DNA from: an uncultured Lachnospiraceae bacterium
Lineage (GTDB): Bacteria > Bacillota > Clostridia > Lachnospirales > Lachnospiraceae
Length of the DNA stretch: 64,000 nt
NCBI GenBank assembly: GCA_910578335.1
Contig: CAJTPU010000010.1
Coordinates: 5,504-69,503 of the forward strand
Reading direction: 5' to 3'
Position numbers and translations under genes: made by a program. The notes beneath the pieces were generated by a model. That model saw only the letters and a program-made list of their open reading frames with translations, had not been told where the DNA came from and did not search any database. The first letter of the stretch is position 1, and each line of letters begins with the position of its first letter. This document shows, in pieces, positions 50,221-58,700 of this stretch.

Positions 50221-51450
50221 ATGAAAATTAAACAAAGCGCCGTCGCAATGGCGTCGGAGCGGGAAGCTTCACGGAGCTATGACCTTAGCGTAACTGCTAC
50301 AGGTGACAGGTTCTGGGTGAATGGCACAACTTCGCAGGCAACGAAGGAGAAGGAAGCATCAGCCTTTTTTGGCTGGTCGTCGCAGCCGGCGACCTTAGAG
50401 CTTTCGAAGGAGGCAAAGGAACAGGAGGCTTCGGAGAAAACAAAGGATGGCTCTTACCGGAAAACGGATAAGAACAGACCGATTCCGAAAACGGAAGAGC
50501 AAAAGGCAGGAATTATTGACGAGCTGACGGGACAGGCGAAAAAGCAGCCTGATTGGGAGACGGAAGAGAGCTTCAAACTGAAAATGATGAGGCGGCTTTT
50601 TGAATCCCTGCGCGGCATACAGGGCAATAAGCATCCCAATTACATGGGCTGGGGAAAGAAAACTCAGCAGGCGTTTGGCTTCCGTATGCAGTCCTGGCAG
50701 CGAACTTCGGCTTCCCTTGAGGCTGTCAGCATAAAGGCTTCGTCAGGCAGCAGAGGGACGACGGCAAAGGTAGGCGCCGGACACTGGGAAGAGCGTGTGA
50801 CCATGTCCAAAATCTTTACGGACAGGGAGGTTACTTCTTTTTCAACGTTCGGGACGGTGGAGACCGCCGACGGAAGAAGTATTCATTTTAACCTGAATCT
50901 GGAAATGTCCAGAGAATTTACGAGTGCAGTCGGGATGGAATACGCCAGAAAGACCTTCTGTATCGACCCGCTGGTTATCAATCTGGAGGGCAGCCCCGCA
51001 GCTTTCTCGGACCAGACCTTCTTCTTTGATTTGGACAGCGACGGCAAGGCGGAAGAACTGTCTTCGCTGACCGGCGGCAGCGGTTTTCTGGCGCTGGATT
51101 TAAACAATGACGGCGTCATCAATGACGGAAGCGAGCTGTTTGGCACAAAAAGCGGCGACGGCTTTAAGGACCTTGCAGCGTATGACAAGGATGGAAACGG
51201 CTGGATTGATGAAAATGACGAGGTGTTTAAACATTTGAAGGTATGGACGAAGAATGCAGATGGAAGCGACCGCCTGATTGCGATTGCAGATGCAGGAGTC
51301 GGCGCTATCTACCTTGGAAATGCCTCCACGGAGTTTTCGGTGAATACGCTGGATACCAACCAGACGCAGGGTATTGTCCGCAGTACCGGTATTTTCTTAA
51401 AGGAAAGCGGTGAAGTCGGCACGATACAACATGTGGATTTGGTAGTTTAA
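50221..51450 (+). CDS. Protein with EF-hand-like calcium-binding segments
   Basis: A 409-residue protein without signal peptide or membrane helix. Residues 1-250 are polar, Lys/Glu/Ser-rich and unrecognised. Residues of about 255-345 contain three calcium-loop-like motifs: DLDSDGKAEEL, DLNNDGVINDGSELFG and DKDGNGWIDENDEVF, followed by LKVWTKNADG and IYLGNAST. The same block is known from large bacterial calcium-binding and RTX-associated proteins, so calcium binding is likely, the role unknown. GGAGG lies 6 bases before ATG 50221. In the leader, AAAGCGC (50177-50183) pairs with GCGCTTT (50190-50196). Confidence 0.8.
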   Translation: MKIKQSAVAMASEREASRSYDLSVTATGDRFWVNGTTSQATKEKEASAFFGWSSQPATLELSKEAKEQEASEKTKDGSYRKTDKNRPIPKTEEQKAGIIDELTGQAKKQPDWETEESFKLKMMRRLFESLRGIQGNKHPNYMGWGKKTQQAFGFRMQSWQRTSASLEAVSIKASSGSRGTTAKVGAGHWEERVTMSKIFTDREVTSFSTFGTVETADGRSIHFNLNLEMSREFTSAVGMEYARKTFCIDPLVINLEGSPAAFSDQTFFFDLDSDGKAEELSSLTGGSGFLALDLNNDGVINDGSELFGTKSGDGFKDLAAYDKDGNGWIDENDEVFKHLKVWTKNADGSDRLIAIADAGVGAIYLGNASTEFSVNTLDTNQTQGIVRSTGIFLKESGEVGTIQHVDLVV

Positions 51451-51464
51451 AAATAAGCAGAGAT

Positions 51465-51501
51465 AAAGGACTTTCGGCAAAGGCGCCGGAAGTCCTTTTT
51501 G
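51465..51501 (+). terminator. Rho-independent terminator
   Basis: A 14-bp stem, AAAGGACTTTCGGC (51465-51478) with GCCGGAAGTCCTTT (51484-51497), is followed by TTTG. It lies between convergent genes and may also serve the MFS gene. Confidence 0.88.
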
Positions 51502-51523
51502 TATGTGTGCAAACGGTTTTCAT

Positions 51524-52762
51524 TCAAGGTTCTTGTTCTATGTTTTTAAAAAGCTTTATTGCAGACAATCCTACAATGCAGACAATAATACCGGATGGAA
51601 CAAAAATAAAGTGTACAGTGCCGGAAAAACAATCAAACAGGAAGCCATACACAATCTGACCTATGGGCTGGATGCACAATGCAACCGCCGATGTATAAGC
51701 CATTACTTTTCCTATTAAGTGGTTTGGCGTTTTCTGCTGTATGAGAGAAACGGCAAAAATGGAAAAAATGCTGATGACTGCCTGCATACCGCAAAATGAT
51801 ATTATTGTAACAATATACTTTATAGTGACACTCACCGGCAAAAGAAAAATAATACCGGTGGGAATTATAAAAAAGCCAAGAAAAGCAAGCAGGACAGGCA
51901 GGTTATGTATTTTCAATTTTTCTGTCAAAACGCCTGCTATAATGCTTCCAAGAATTGTGGCAACTGCTAACGCACTTTCTGCGGCACCATAATACTTTGC
52001 ATCAAATCCGAGGACAGTTCTTATAAGAAAGGGCAGTCCTACTATGGTAATACCCATCACAAAAAATCTTGAGAATGCCGTTAGGAGCAGCATCTTCCCA
52101 ATACTTGCCTGCTCTTTGGCAATATACCGCATACTTGATAAAAAATCCTGCTTTATAATTTGGAGTATGCTGCCTTTGGTTTGAGTACGCCGATAATCTA
52201 ATTTTATAAAACATTCAAACAAGGCAGTAATAAAAAAGCAAATGACACTTGCATACATGACAGGTTTGAGCCCGAGTGCGGTATACAGTATACCGCCCAG
52301 CATGGGAGCAATGAAATAAGATAAAGAAGCTACTTGATTTACAACGGCATTTCCTTTCATAATATTGCTGTCTTGTAACATAGTGGGAATACATGCTTGA
52401 ACGGTAGGCGTCTCAAATGCACCTAAGATAGAAAGTATGATAAGCAATATGCTGATTATGACAATGGCATTGCTCTTTGACAGAAATAGTGCTGCACATA
52501 AGACAGATACGCCGGTCAGCGCATCCAATGCAACCATGATATTTCGCCTGTCTGCCCTGTCTGCAAGGATGCCGCCAAGAGGGGACAAAAGAATGGTTGG
52601 AATTGTCGCCGCAGACAATATTCCTGCAAATATGGCTGCTGAACCGGTCGCCTCCAGTACATACATAGATAATGCCAATTTTAATATAAAATTTCCAAAC
52701 AATGATGTTAGTTGTCCAAAAATAAGGAGTGTAAAATTTTTGGTGAATAATTTTTCCGTCAT
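51524..52762 (-). CDS. MFS efflux transporter, macrolide-efflux-like
   Basis: A 412-residue transporter with about 12 membrane helices. The N-terminal half has the MFS loop motif GGILADRADRRNIM (about residue 63), and NFTLLIFGQLTSLFGNFILKLAL is typical of the MefA/DHA3-type drug exporters of Firmicutes. The substrate is unknown. Its start overlaps the TetR stop by 4 bases. The gene pair is more AT-rich than its neighbours by eye, which suggests it came in by transfer. Confidence 0.88.
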   Translation of the reverse strand: MTEKLFTKNFTLLIFGQLTSLFGNFILKLALSMYVLEATGSAAIFAGILSAATIPTILLSPLGGILADRADRRNIMVALDALTGVSVLCAALFLSKSNAIVIISILLIILSILGAFETPTVQACIPTMLQDSNIMKGNAVVNQVASLSYFIAPMLGGILYTALGLKPVMYASVICFFITALFECFIKLDYRRTQTKGSILQIIKQDFLSSMRYIAKEQASIGKMLLLTAFSRFFVMGITIVGLPFLIRTVLGFDAKYYGAAESALAVATILGSIIAGVLTEKLKIHNLPVLLAFLGFFIIPTGIIFLLPVSVTIKYIVTIISFCGMQAVISIFSIFAVSLIQQKTPNHLIGKVMAYTSAVALCIQPIGQIVYGFLFDCFSGTVHFIFVPSGIIVCIVGLSAIKLFKNIEQEP

Positions 52763-53418
52763 GGATAATTCCTTTCCTTGTTTGTGATATCGGCAATAAA
52801 CTTTTCTGTAAAGGATGCCATGTCGTCGTCGTAAAGCGGCAGTCCCATATGTGCCAATACTTCTTTCACAAAACAGTATTTATGAAGCAGTTCTTTCTCT
52901 GTGGCAGGAAATACCGAAGGCATGAGCCAGAAGTTGATAAGCGGCAAAAGTTCGGAAAGCTCTTTCGTGTACTCCGTCCTGATAGAGCCGTCCCCTTTTC
53001 CTTCTTCTAATAATTCCAACCACAAGGGAGTTAATACCCGTCTGTTTTCTTCAACTGCTGCTGCTAAAATGTGCGGGTCCTTCAAAATCGGGATTGCCTG
53101 CATATTTATCTGATTTCGTTTAGCGTCCGATTGACTCAGTGTAAGCAATAACCGGATTTTTTGCAGACCGTTCAAGTCATCCCTCCCCCTGACTGCTTCA
53201 AAAGGATTGTCCTTGAAAAACATTTGATTCCCTAATGTGTGCATCACTTCTTCTTTGCTTTGGAAACAGCGGTAAAACATTCCTTTTGCCCCGCCTGCCA
53301 TGTTCATAATATCGGAAATCGACGTTTCTTCATATCCTTTAGAGATAAATAAGGTTTGTGCAGCATTTAGGATTTCTTTTCTCCATTCCGCCGGCGTTTT
53401 TTTTACAGGTCTAGCCAA
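52759..53418 (-). CDS. TetR-family transcriptional regulator
   Basis: A 219-residue repressor. The N-terminal helix-turn-helix reads WRKEILNAAQTLFISKGYEETSISDIMNMAGGAKGMFYRCFQSKEEVM, and the rest is the ligand-binding helical domain. I prefer the TTG start at 53418 (MARPVKKTPAEW) because AAGGAGG is 11 bases upstream; GTG 53430 touches that site. A perfect 10-bp inverted repeat lies just upstream at 53445-53469. It is the first gene of a two-gene operon with the MFS exporter and probably represses both genes until the pump's substrate binds. Confidence 0.9.
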   Translation of the reverse strand: MARPVKKTPAEWRKEILNAAQTLFISKGYEETSISDIMNMAGGAKGMFYRCFQSKEEVMHTLGNQMFFKDNPFEAVRGRDDLNGLQKIRLLLTLSQSDAKRNQINMQAIPILKDPHILAAAVEENRRVLTPLWLELLEEGKGDGSIRTEYTKELSELLPLINFWLMPSVFPATEKELLHKYCFVKEVLAHMGLPLYDDDMASFTEKFIADITNKERNYP

Positions 53419-53444
53419 TTTGTAATGCACCTCCTTAAAAATTA

Positions 53445-53469
53445 AGTTATTGACTAATGGTCAATAACT
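53445..53469 (-). promoter_or_regulatory. Perfect inverted repeat, likely TetR operator
   Basis: Arms AGTTATTGAC (53445-53454) and GTCAATAACT (53460-53469) are perfect and separated by TAATG. It lies 15-51 bases before the TetR gene, where a repressor would block the promoter. Confidence 0.8.
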
Positions 53470-53524
53470 ATCATACCATTATTCCAAAGTGTTTGCAATA
53501 GAAATAATTTTGATAAATTTATGC

Positions 53525-53555
53525 TTGACTATACTGTTGCTGTATGGTTTATGAT
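53525..53555 (+). promoter_or_regulatory. MerR-type promoter (19-bp spacer) upstream of cardiolipin synthase
   Basis: TTGACT (53525-53530) and TATGAT (53550-53555) are separated by 19 bases, the long spacer used by MerR-activated promoters. The spacer contains ACTGTTGCTGTATGGTT. The same sequence, with two or three changes, occurs at 56137-56167 before the MATE gene, next to a MerR gene. Confidence 0.72.
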
Positions 53556-53654
53556 AAGATATGGTAAGTACTGTGTAAACGAAATATAGCGAAACAGGAT
53601 GGACGAAACGCGGGCATCGAAAGCCCCGCCGCTTTGTATCCGGAGAAAGGAAGA

Positions 53655-55232
53655 ATGATGGCGACAGATAAAAACAAGGGGCTTACGCTTTTAAAAAAGG
53701 GACAAAAGGGTATTGTACATGCCGCGTTCAGCCGCTTTGGGCTGATTTTACTTATGCTTGTCGTGCAGGTATTGATTTTACTGAGCATTTTTCAGTGGTT
53801 TGAGGAATTTCTGCCGCATATTATGGGAGGCGCTGCACTGTTTATTTTTATTATGGTGATTTATCTTTTAAACAGCGGGATGAATCCGACGGCAAAAATT
53901 ACGTGGCTGATTGTGATTATGCTGTTACCCGTTTTTGGCGTGCTTCTGCTTTTGTATACGCAGAGCGATATCGGACACAGGGCGCTGAAGCTGCGCATCG
54001 ACTGGATTATGAAGCATACGAAGGAAGAGATTGTGCAGAAGAAGGAGGTGATGGAGGCGCTTTCTAAGGAAAATGCAGGAGCGGCGGCATTGGTGCATTA
54101 TATGGGCAGGAGCGGCTGTCACCCGGTGTATGATAAGACGGCTGTGACATATTTTCCGCTTGGAGAAGACAAATTTGAAGAGATGCTGCGGCAGCTAGAA
54201 GCGGCAAAGCATTTTATTTTTATGGAATATTTTATTGTGGATGAAGGGGAAATGTGGGGCAGGGTGCTGGAAATACTGGCAAAAAAGGCTGCGGAGGGCG
54301 TGGACGTCCGTGTGATGTATGACGGTACTTGTGAATTTTCACTGCTGCCGCGCAATTATCCGAAGAAACTGAAGGCATTGGGAATCCGTTGTAAGGTGTT
54401 TGCGCATGTATCGCCTTTTGTCTCTACGCACTACAACTATCGCGACCACAGAAAAATTCTGGTGATTGACGGGCATACTGCCTTTAATGGGGGCGTCAAC
54501 CTTGCAGACGAATATATCAATAAAAAATCAAGGTTCGGGCATTGGAAGGATACTGCCGTTATGCTGAAGGGCGGGGCGGTCAAGAGCTTTACATTGATGT
54601 TTCTGCAGATGTGGGGAATTGATGAGAAGGAGCTTGGGACGGCGCAGTTTCTTTCTTATCCGGCACAGCCTGCGGAGGCTGCAAAGGGCTATGTGGTTCC
54701 TTACGGGGACTGCCCGTTAGACAGTGACAAGCTGGGGGAGAGGGTTTATATGGATATTCTCAATCGAGCCCTGTCTTATGTACATATTATGACGCCATAC
54801 TTAATTCTGGACGGGGAGCTGGAGACGGCGCTGAAGTTTGCGGCGGAGCGGGGCGTCGATGTCGCGCTGATACTGCCCGGAATTCCCGACAAGGCAATTC
54901 CCTACGCATTGGCAAAGACGCATTATGCGTCTCTGTTAGAGTCAGGTGTAAGAATATACGAATACACACCGGGCTTTGTCCATGCCAAAGTGTTTGTCAG
55001 TGACTTGCGGGAAGCGGTAGTCGGTACTATCAATCTGGATTACCGCAGTCTTTATCATCATTTTGAATGTGCAACTTACCTTTATGGCACGGATTGTATT
55101 GCGGATATCGAGGCAGATTTTCAGGCGACGCTTGCAAAATGCAGACAGGTCACCAAAGAAACCATTCGCAAGGAGAAATGGCGGGTAAAGCTTGTGGGGC
55201 GTCTGATGAAAGTCATTGCGCCGCTTTTGTAG
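53655..55232 (+). CDS. cls: Cardiolipin synthase
   Basis: A 525-residue membrane enzyme that joins two phosphatidylglycerol molecules into cardiolipin. Two or three N-terminal membrane helices (about residues 27-100, including LILLMLVVQVLILLSIF) precede two HKD motifs, HRKILVIDGHTAFNGGVN (about 270) and HAKVFVSDLREAVVGTINLD (about 440), as in the Firmicute Cls family. The start is ATG 53655 or 53658, with AAAGGAAG upstream. It is controlled by a MerR-type promoter and lies convergent to the MerR gene itself, separated by only 9 bases. Confidence 0.92.
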   Translation: MMATDKNKGLTLLKKGQKGIVHAAFSRFGLILLMLVVQVLILLSIFQWFEEFLPHIMGGAALFIFIMVIYLLNSGMNPTAKITWLIVIMLLPVFGVLLLLYTQSDIGHRALKLRIDWIMKHTKEEIVQKKEVMEALSKENAGAAALVHYMGRSGCHPVYDKTAVTYFPLGEDKFEEMLRQLEAAKHFIFMEYFIVDEGEMWGRVLEILAKKAAEGVDVRVMYDGTCEFSLLPRNYPKKLKALGIRCKVFAHVSPFVSTHYNYRDHRKILVIDGHTAFNGGVNLADEYINKKSRFGHWKDTAVMLKGGAVKSFTLMFLQMWGIDEKELGTAQFLSYPAQPAEAAKGYVVPYGDCPLDSDKLGERVYMDILNRALSYVHIMTPYLILDGELETALKFAAERGVDVALILPGIPDKAIPYALAKTHYASLLESGVRIYEYTPGFVHAKVFVSDLREAVVGTINLDYRSLYHHFECATYLYGTDCIADIEADFQATLAKCRQVTKETIRKEKWRVKLVGRLMKVIAPLL

Positions 55233-55241
55233 AGTGCCGGG

Positions 55242-56060
55242 TTATCCGCAAACAGGAATCTCAATCTGTACAATATAATCTTCAATCCGGTCGATTACAT
55301 TTTCGTTGAGACCCCTTTCGTAAGAAAAACCGGAGAGGTTTAATTTGTGTTTTTTGGCGTAATCAAGGATTGCCTGATAGCGCAGGGGAATTGTGTCCCA
55401 GTTTCCTTTGTGAAAGGCTCTCAAATATTTACCGGCGGGCTGTATGTGCAGCCCGTCTTTTTGCTTGAGAAAAGGAATTTCAATAAAAAGCTTGGAATAA
55501 TCGTCAAAATTGCCGTTTTGCAGGCTGGTGACGGAAATCATGGAACCATAGAGGGCGTCGTGCAAGCGTCCCAGTTTGTATTTTTCCGTTTCAGCCGTAA
55601 TCATCTCTACTTCTTCATAAAAGGAGGTGTCTTTATCGATATCCACAGTAACGAGACAGCGTTCTTCTTTTTCAATGATGTCGATTGCAGATAAATCCAT
55701 TGTCAGCAGTGTTTCCATATTCTGACGATAGACACACAAATTTTTCCTGACCGCCTGCAGGTGAAGAATGTTGTGGTCCAGCGCGGTTATTTTTTCTTCC
55801 AAAAGTGTTTTCATACCGGCAGCGGAACGATTTTTCATAAAGGTCTGTATTTCTGCTATGGACACATCCAGTTCCCGCAGCAGCAGGATGGTCTCCAGAA
55901 CGGGGCTTTGATGGTAATCATAGAAGCGGTATCCGTTTTCCGGATGAATGGCGGCGGGTGTAAACAATCCGATTTCGTCATACCACATCAGCGTCTTCTT
56001 GTGAATGCCGTGCATGGCTGCAAATTGTCCTATGGTGAGAAGTTTTTCTTTTGGATTCAT
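55242..56060 (-). CDS. MerR-family regulator with effector-binding domain, BmrR-like
   Basis: A 272-residue regulator. The winged helix has LLTIGQFAAMHGIHKKTLMWYDEIGLFTPA and NGYRFYDYHQ; a dimer helix follows, then a C-terminal GyrI/BmrR-type effector-binding domain (about residues 120-272; FYEEVEMITAE, GSMISVTSL). Start ATG 56060 has GAGGTG upstream; a longer open frame before it has no support. It is divergent from the MATE exporter and likely activates that gene and the cardiolipin synthase gene through the 19-bp-spacer promoters when it binds a drug-like ligand. Confidence 0.9.
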   Translation of the reverse strand: MNPKEKLLTIGQFAAMHGIHKKTLMWYDEIGLFTPAAIHPENGYRFYDYHQSPVLETILLLRELDVSIAEIQTFMKNRSAAGMKTLLEEKITALDHNILHLQAVRKNLCVYRQNMETLLTMDLSAIDIIEKEERCLVTVDIDKDTSFYEEVEMITAETEKYKLGRLHDALYGSMISVTSLQNGNFDDYSKLFIEIPFLKQKDGLHIQPAGKYLRAFHKGNWDTIPLRYQAILDYAKKHKLNLSGFSYERGLNENVIDRIEDYIVQIEIPVCG

Positions 56061-56136
56061 AAGCACCTCGTTTCTTTGTTTGGATGGGGGTGTCAAAGGT
56101 TCTGATTTTATTGGTAAAAAATTTTTATAAATCTTC

Positions 56137-56167
56137 TTGACCGTACTGTTACTGTATGGTTTATGAT
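56137..56167 (+). promoter_or_regulatory. MerR-type promoter (19-bp spacer) upstream of the MATE exporter
   Basis: TTGACC (56137-56142) and TATGAT (56162-56167) are 19 bases apart. The dyad ACCGTAC and GTATGGT lies between them, where MerR dimers bind. Nearly the same element is at 53525-53555. Confidence 0.75.
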
Positions 56168-56268
56168 ACTGCCTGTGAACAGAAATTGCAAGCAGCATGT
56201 GGCGGGAGTGTACGTATTGGAGGCGGAATACGGCTTTGCCCAAAAGTCTGCGGAAGATGGAGAAGCAT

Positions 56269-57600
56269 ATGGAAAAACAAAACGTGTATGAAAAACCGGT
56301 CAATTTAAAAAATATCATGAAATTTGCCGTGCCAACGATTGCCATGACGGTTTTTATGTCTTTTTATACAATGGTGGACGGTCTGTTTGTGTCCAATCTG
56401 ATTGGCACGGATGCGCTTTCGGCAATCAATCTGACGGCTCCGGTTATTCAGCTTGTAACAGCGGTTTCCACTATGCTGGCAACCGGCGGGAGCGCCGTAA
56501 TTATGAAAAAAATGGGAGAGAAGAAGGAAGAGGAGGCAAGGGAGGATTTTACTTTTCTGATTCTGGTAAATATCATAGTTGGTTTTTTTATGTGCGGAGT
56601 TGGGTATCTGCTGGTAAACCGGATTTTTATGGGCATGAACTTGTCGGCGGATGTGGCAGGGTATTGTGTGGCATATTTGAGCCGTTATCTTTTGTTTACG
56701 GTGCCTATTTTGCTGATGAACAATTTTACGCTGTATATGATTGCAAGTGAAAAGGCAACGCTTTCGCTTATTTGCTCTGTGGCGGGCGGCGTCCTGAATA
56801 TTGTGCTGGACTATGTGTTTATTGCATGTCTGAATATGGGAATCGGTGGTGCTGCGACTGCTACAGGTATGGGTTACTGCGTGACAGCCGTGGCGGGACT
56901 GGTAGTGTTTGGCAGAAAAAAGAGCCTGCTCCACTTTAAAAAACCGGTATGCCGTCTCCGTGTGCTTGCCGGCGCGGCTGCGAACGGCTGCTCGGAAATG
57001 GCGACGGCGCTTGTCACAGGCATTATCACAATGATGTTTAACTGGACAATGCTTCATTACGTAGGGGAGGATGGTGTTGCCGCCGTTACCATTATTATGT
57101 ATGTGCTGATGTTTGCAAGCTCCCTGTATACGGGGTATTCCTATGGGGTGGCGCCCATGCTGAGCTTTTACTACGGGGAGAAAAACGAAGAAAAGCTAAA
57201 AAGGCTGGTGGCGGTCAGCTTAAGGGTAATAGCGGGTATCTCTGTTTTGACGGTGGCAGTTTCCTTTTTCTTTACAAAGCCGCTGGTGTCCGTGTTTGCC
57301 CGTCCCGACAATCCGGTGTACGCTCTGGCAGTAACCGGAAACAGAATATGTACGGCGGCACTGCTCTTTATCGGTTTCAATATCTTTGCCAGCGGGATGT
57401 TTACGGCGCTGTCTAACGGTGTGGTGTCGGCGGTTCTGGCATTTTCGCGTTCTTTTGTATTTATGCTGATTACCATGCTGGTACTGCCCCTCATTTTTGG
57501 GGTCAACGGCATCTGGCTGGCGACGCCGGTGGCAGAGCTGATGGCGCTTCTCCTGTCGGCAAGCCTGTTTTTTTGGTATCGGAAGCGGTACGGATATTGA
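56269..57600 (+). CDS. MATE-family multidrug efflux transporter
   Basis: A 443-residue transporter with 12 membrane helices in two MatE repeats, for example FAVPTIAMTVFMSFYTMVDG near the start and YTGYSYGVAPMLSFYYGEK in the second half. Such proteins export cationic drugs in exchange for sodium or protons. ATG 56269 follows GGAGAAG; ATG 56257 is an alternative. It is divergent from the MerR gene and lies under a MerR-type promoter, so it is probably drug-inducible. Confidence 0.92.
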   Translation: MEKQNVYEKPVNLKNIMKFAVPTIAMTVFMSFYTMVDGLFVSNLIGTDALSAINLTAPVIQLVTAVSTMLATGGSAVIMKKMGEKKEEEAREDFTFLILVNIIVGFFMCGVGYLLVNRIFMGMNLSADVAGYCVAYLSRYLLFTVPILLMNNFTLYMIASEKATLSLICSVAGGVLNIVLDYVFIACLNMGIGGAATATGMGYCVTAVAGLVVFGRKKSLLHFKKPVCRLRVLAGAAANGCSEMATALVTGIITMMFNWTMLHYVGEDGVAAVTIIMYVLMFASSLYTGYSYGVAPMLSFYYGEKNEEKLKRLVAVSLRVIAGISVLTVAVSFFFTKPLVSVFARPDNPVYALAVTGNRICTAALLFIGFNIFASGMFTALSNGVVSAVLAFSRSFVFMLITMLVLPLIFGVNGIWLATPVAELMALLLSASLFFWYRKRYGY

Positions 57601-57703
57601 CAGGGACAAAGCTTTGCGAATGAAAGTACGGATTAAAGGACAATGGAAATGTTATCCTTCCAATAGAGCGGCGGGGAAAGCCGCAGAAAGGAAGGTGACA
57701 GGC

Positions 57704-57817
57704 ATGAAAGGTTATACAACATCGAGCGGCTATATGGGATATGTGGATGGTGATTATATCTTATTTGCCAGCGAAGAGGATTACAGAGAATACTTTGAGT
57801 GCAATTCTGAAATATAA
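57704..57817 (+). CDS. Small conserved-type protein, 37 residues
   Basis: The product begins MKGYTTSSGYMGYVDGDYIL and continues with an acidic tail (FASEEDYREYFECNSEI). AGGAAGGTG lies 7 bases before ATG 57704. A short protein of the same form, MKGYTT or MKGFTT then GYMGYV, is familiar from many Clostridia, which supports it as a real gene. The function is unknown. It has a GCGGC-GCCGC hairpin in its leader. Confidence 0.65.
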   Translation: MKGYTTSSGYMGYVDGDYILFASEEDYREYFECNSEI

Positions 57818-57832
57818 AAATGTAAAATATAC

Positions 57833-57888
57833 TTGACATTTGATGTAAAGCCCACTATACTCAAAAAGTAAAGCGGGCTTTACTTTTT
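57833..57888 (+). promoter_or_regulatory. Consensus promoter with a 12-bp palindromic operator
   Basis: TTGACA (57833-57838) and TATACT (57856-57861) are 17 bases apart. Just after the start site, AAAAAGTAAAGC (57863-57874) and GCTTTACTTTTT (57877-57888) form a perfect 12-bp dyad around GG. A third GTAAAGC copy lies in the spacer at 57845-57851. The next gene encodes an XRE regulator, a likely autorepressor. Confidence 0.75.
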
Positions 57889-57912
57889 GTATTTTTGAGG
57901 AAAGGGGGTATT

Positions 57913-58122
57913 ATGTATACGAAAATACAGGAGCTGAGAAAGGAGCAGAAAATCACGCAGAATGAGTTGGCGGATGCAGTCAATGTTTCGCGCCAGACCA
58001 TTATATCCCTCGAGAACGGCAGGTATAATGCCTCGCTGGTGCTTGCACATAAAATTGCACAGTTTTTTCAGGTGCGGATTGAAGACATTTTTATTTTTGA
58101 CGGAGAGGAGGAAAACTTATGA
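57913..58122 (+). CDS. XRE-family HTH regulator
   Basis: A 69-residue regulator consisting of little more than a Cro/C1-type helix-turn-helix: IQELRKEQKITQNELADAV and SRQTIISLENGRYNASL. ATG 57913 follows AAAGGGGG. Small XRE proteins like this pair with a membrane protein in Firmicutes; here the next gene overlaps by 4 bases. The palindrome over its promoter suggests autorepression. Confidence 0.9.
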   Translation: MYTKIQELRKEQKITQNELADAVNVSRQTIISLENGRYNASLVLAHKIAQFFQVRIEDIFIFDGEEENL

Positions 58123-58601
58123 AGGGGCTTTTTTGCGCACACTGCAAGGCAAGAAACAATGAGGAGTACAGAGTGATACTGCGAAAGAGGCTAATCAAGG
58201 TCAGATTGATGTGCGTGATGGGACTGCTGGTGATTCTGGGGGCGGCGGTGCTGTTTCATACGCTGCTTCGGGAAGCGGGAGACTGGCATCAGGGCGCCGT
58301 ATACGGGATGGGGACAGGGCTCATGCTTGGTTCGGCAGTAGCCATGTTCCGTATTCGCAGGATTTTGTCAGATGAGGGGAGGCTGAAGGAGCAGCGCCTC
58401 AAGGAAACGGATGAGAGGGAACTGGAAATTGGAAATATGGCGCTTAGGCAGACGGCGAAGCTTTTGCTGCTGGTGATATATATTTTGATGGTTTTCGGTA
58501 TTTTAATCTCAGAAGAATTATTAAAGGTATGCTGTTTACTAATCGGCATTTTTCTGCTAAGCTATATAGGATTTCAAAAGTACTATGAAAGAAAGGTATA
58601 G
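58119..58601 (+). CDS. Membrane protein partner of the XRE regulator
   Basis: A 160-residue protein. It starts with CAHCKARNN, then four membrane helices arranged as two pairs (about residues 30-47, 61-76, 110-128 and 133-150) with a charged loop (RLKEQRLKETDERELEIG) between them. The family resembles DUF2178-like four-helix proteins coupled to small XRE genes. It overlaps the regulator gene (ATGA), so the two form one unit of unknown signal. Confidence 0.75.
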   Translation: MKGLFCAHCKARNNEEYRVILRKRLIKVRLMCVMGLLVILGAAVLFHTLLREAGDWHQGAVYGMGTGLMLGSAVAMFRIRRILSDEGRLKEQRLKETDERELEIGNMALRQTAKLLLLVIYILMVFGILISEELLKVCCLLIGIFLLSYIGFQKYYERKV

Positions 58602-58700
58602 GTGCAACAGGAAAACTGCCGAACAATAAAAGGTGTGACGCAGCGCGTTAAAATTTCTACTAAATTTAAATGCCGCTTGGGCGGCGGAATGCGAGGAAAT

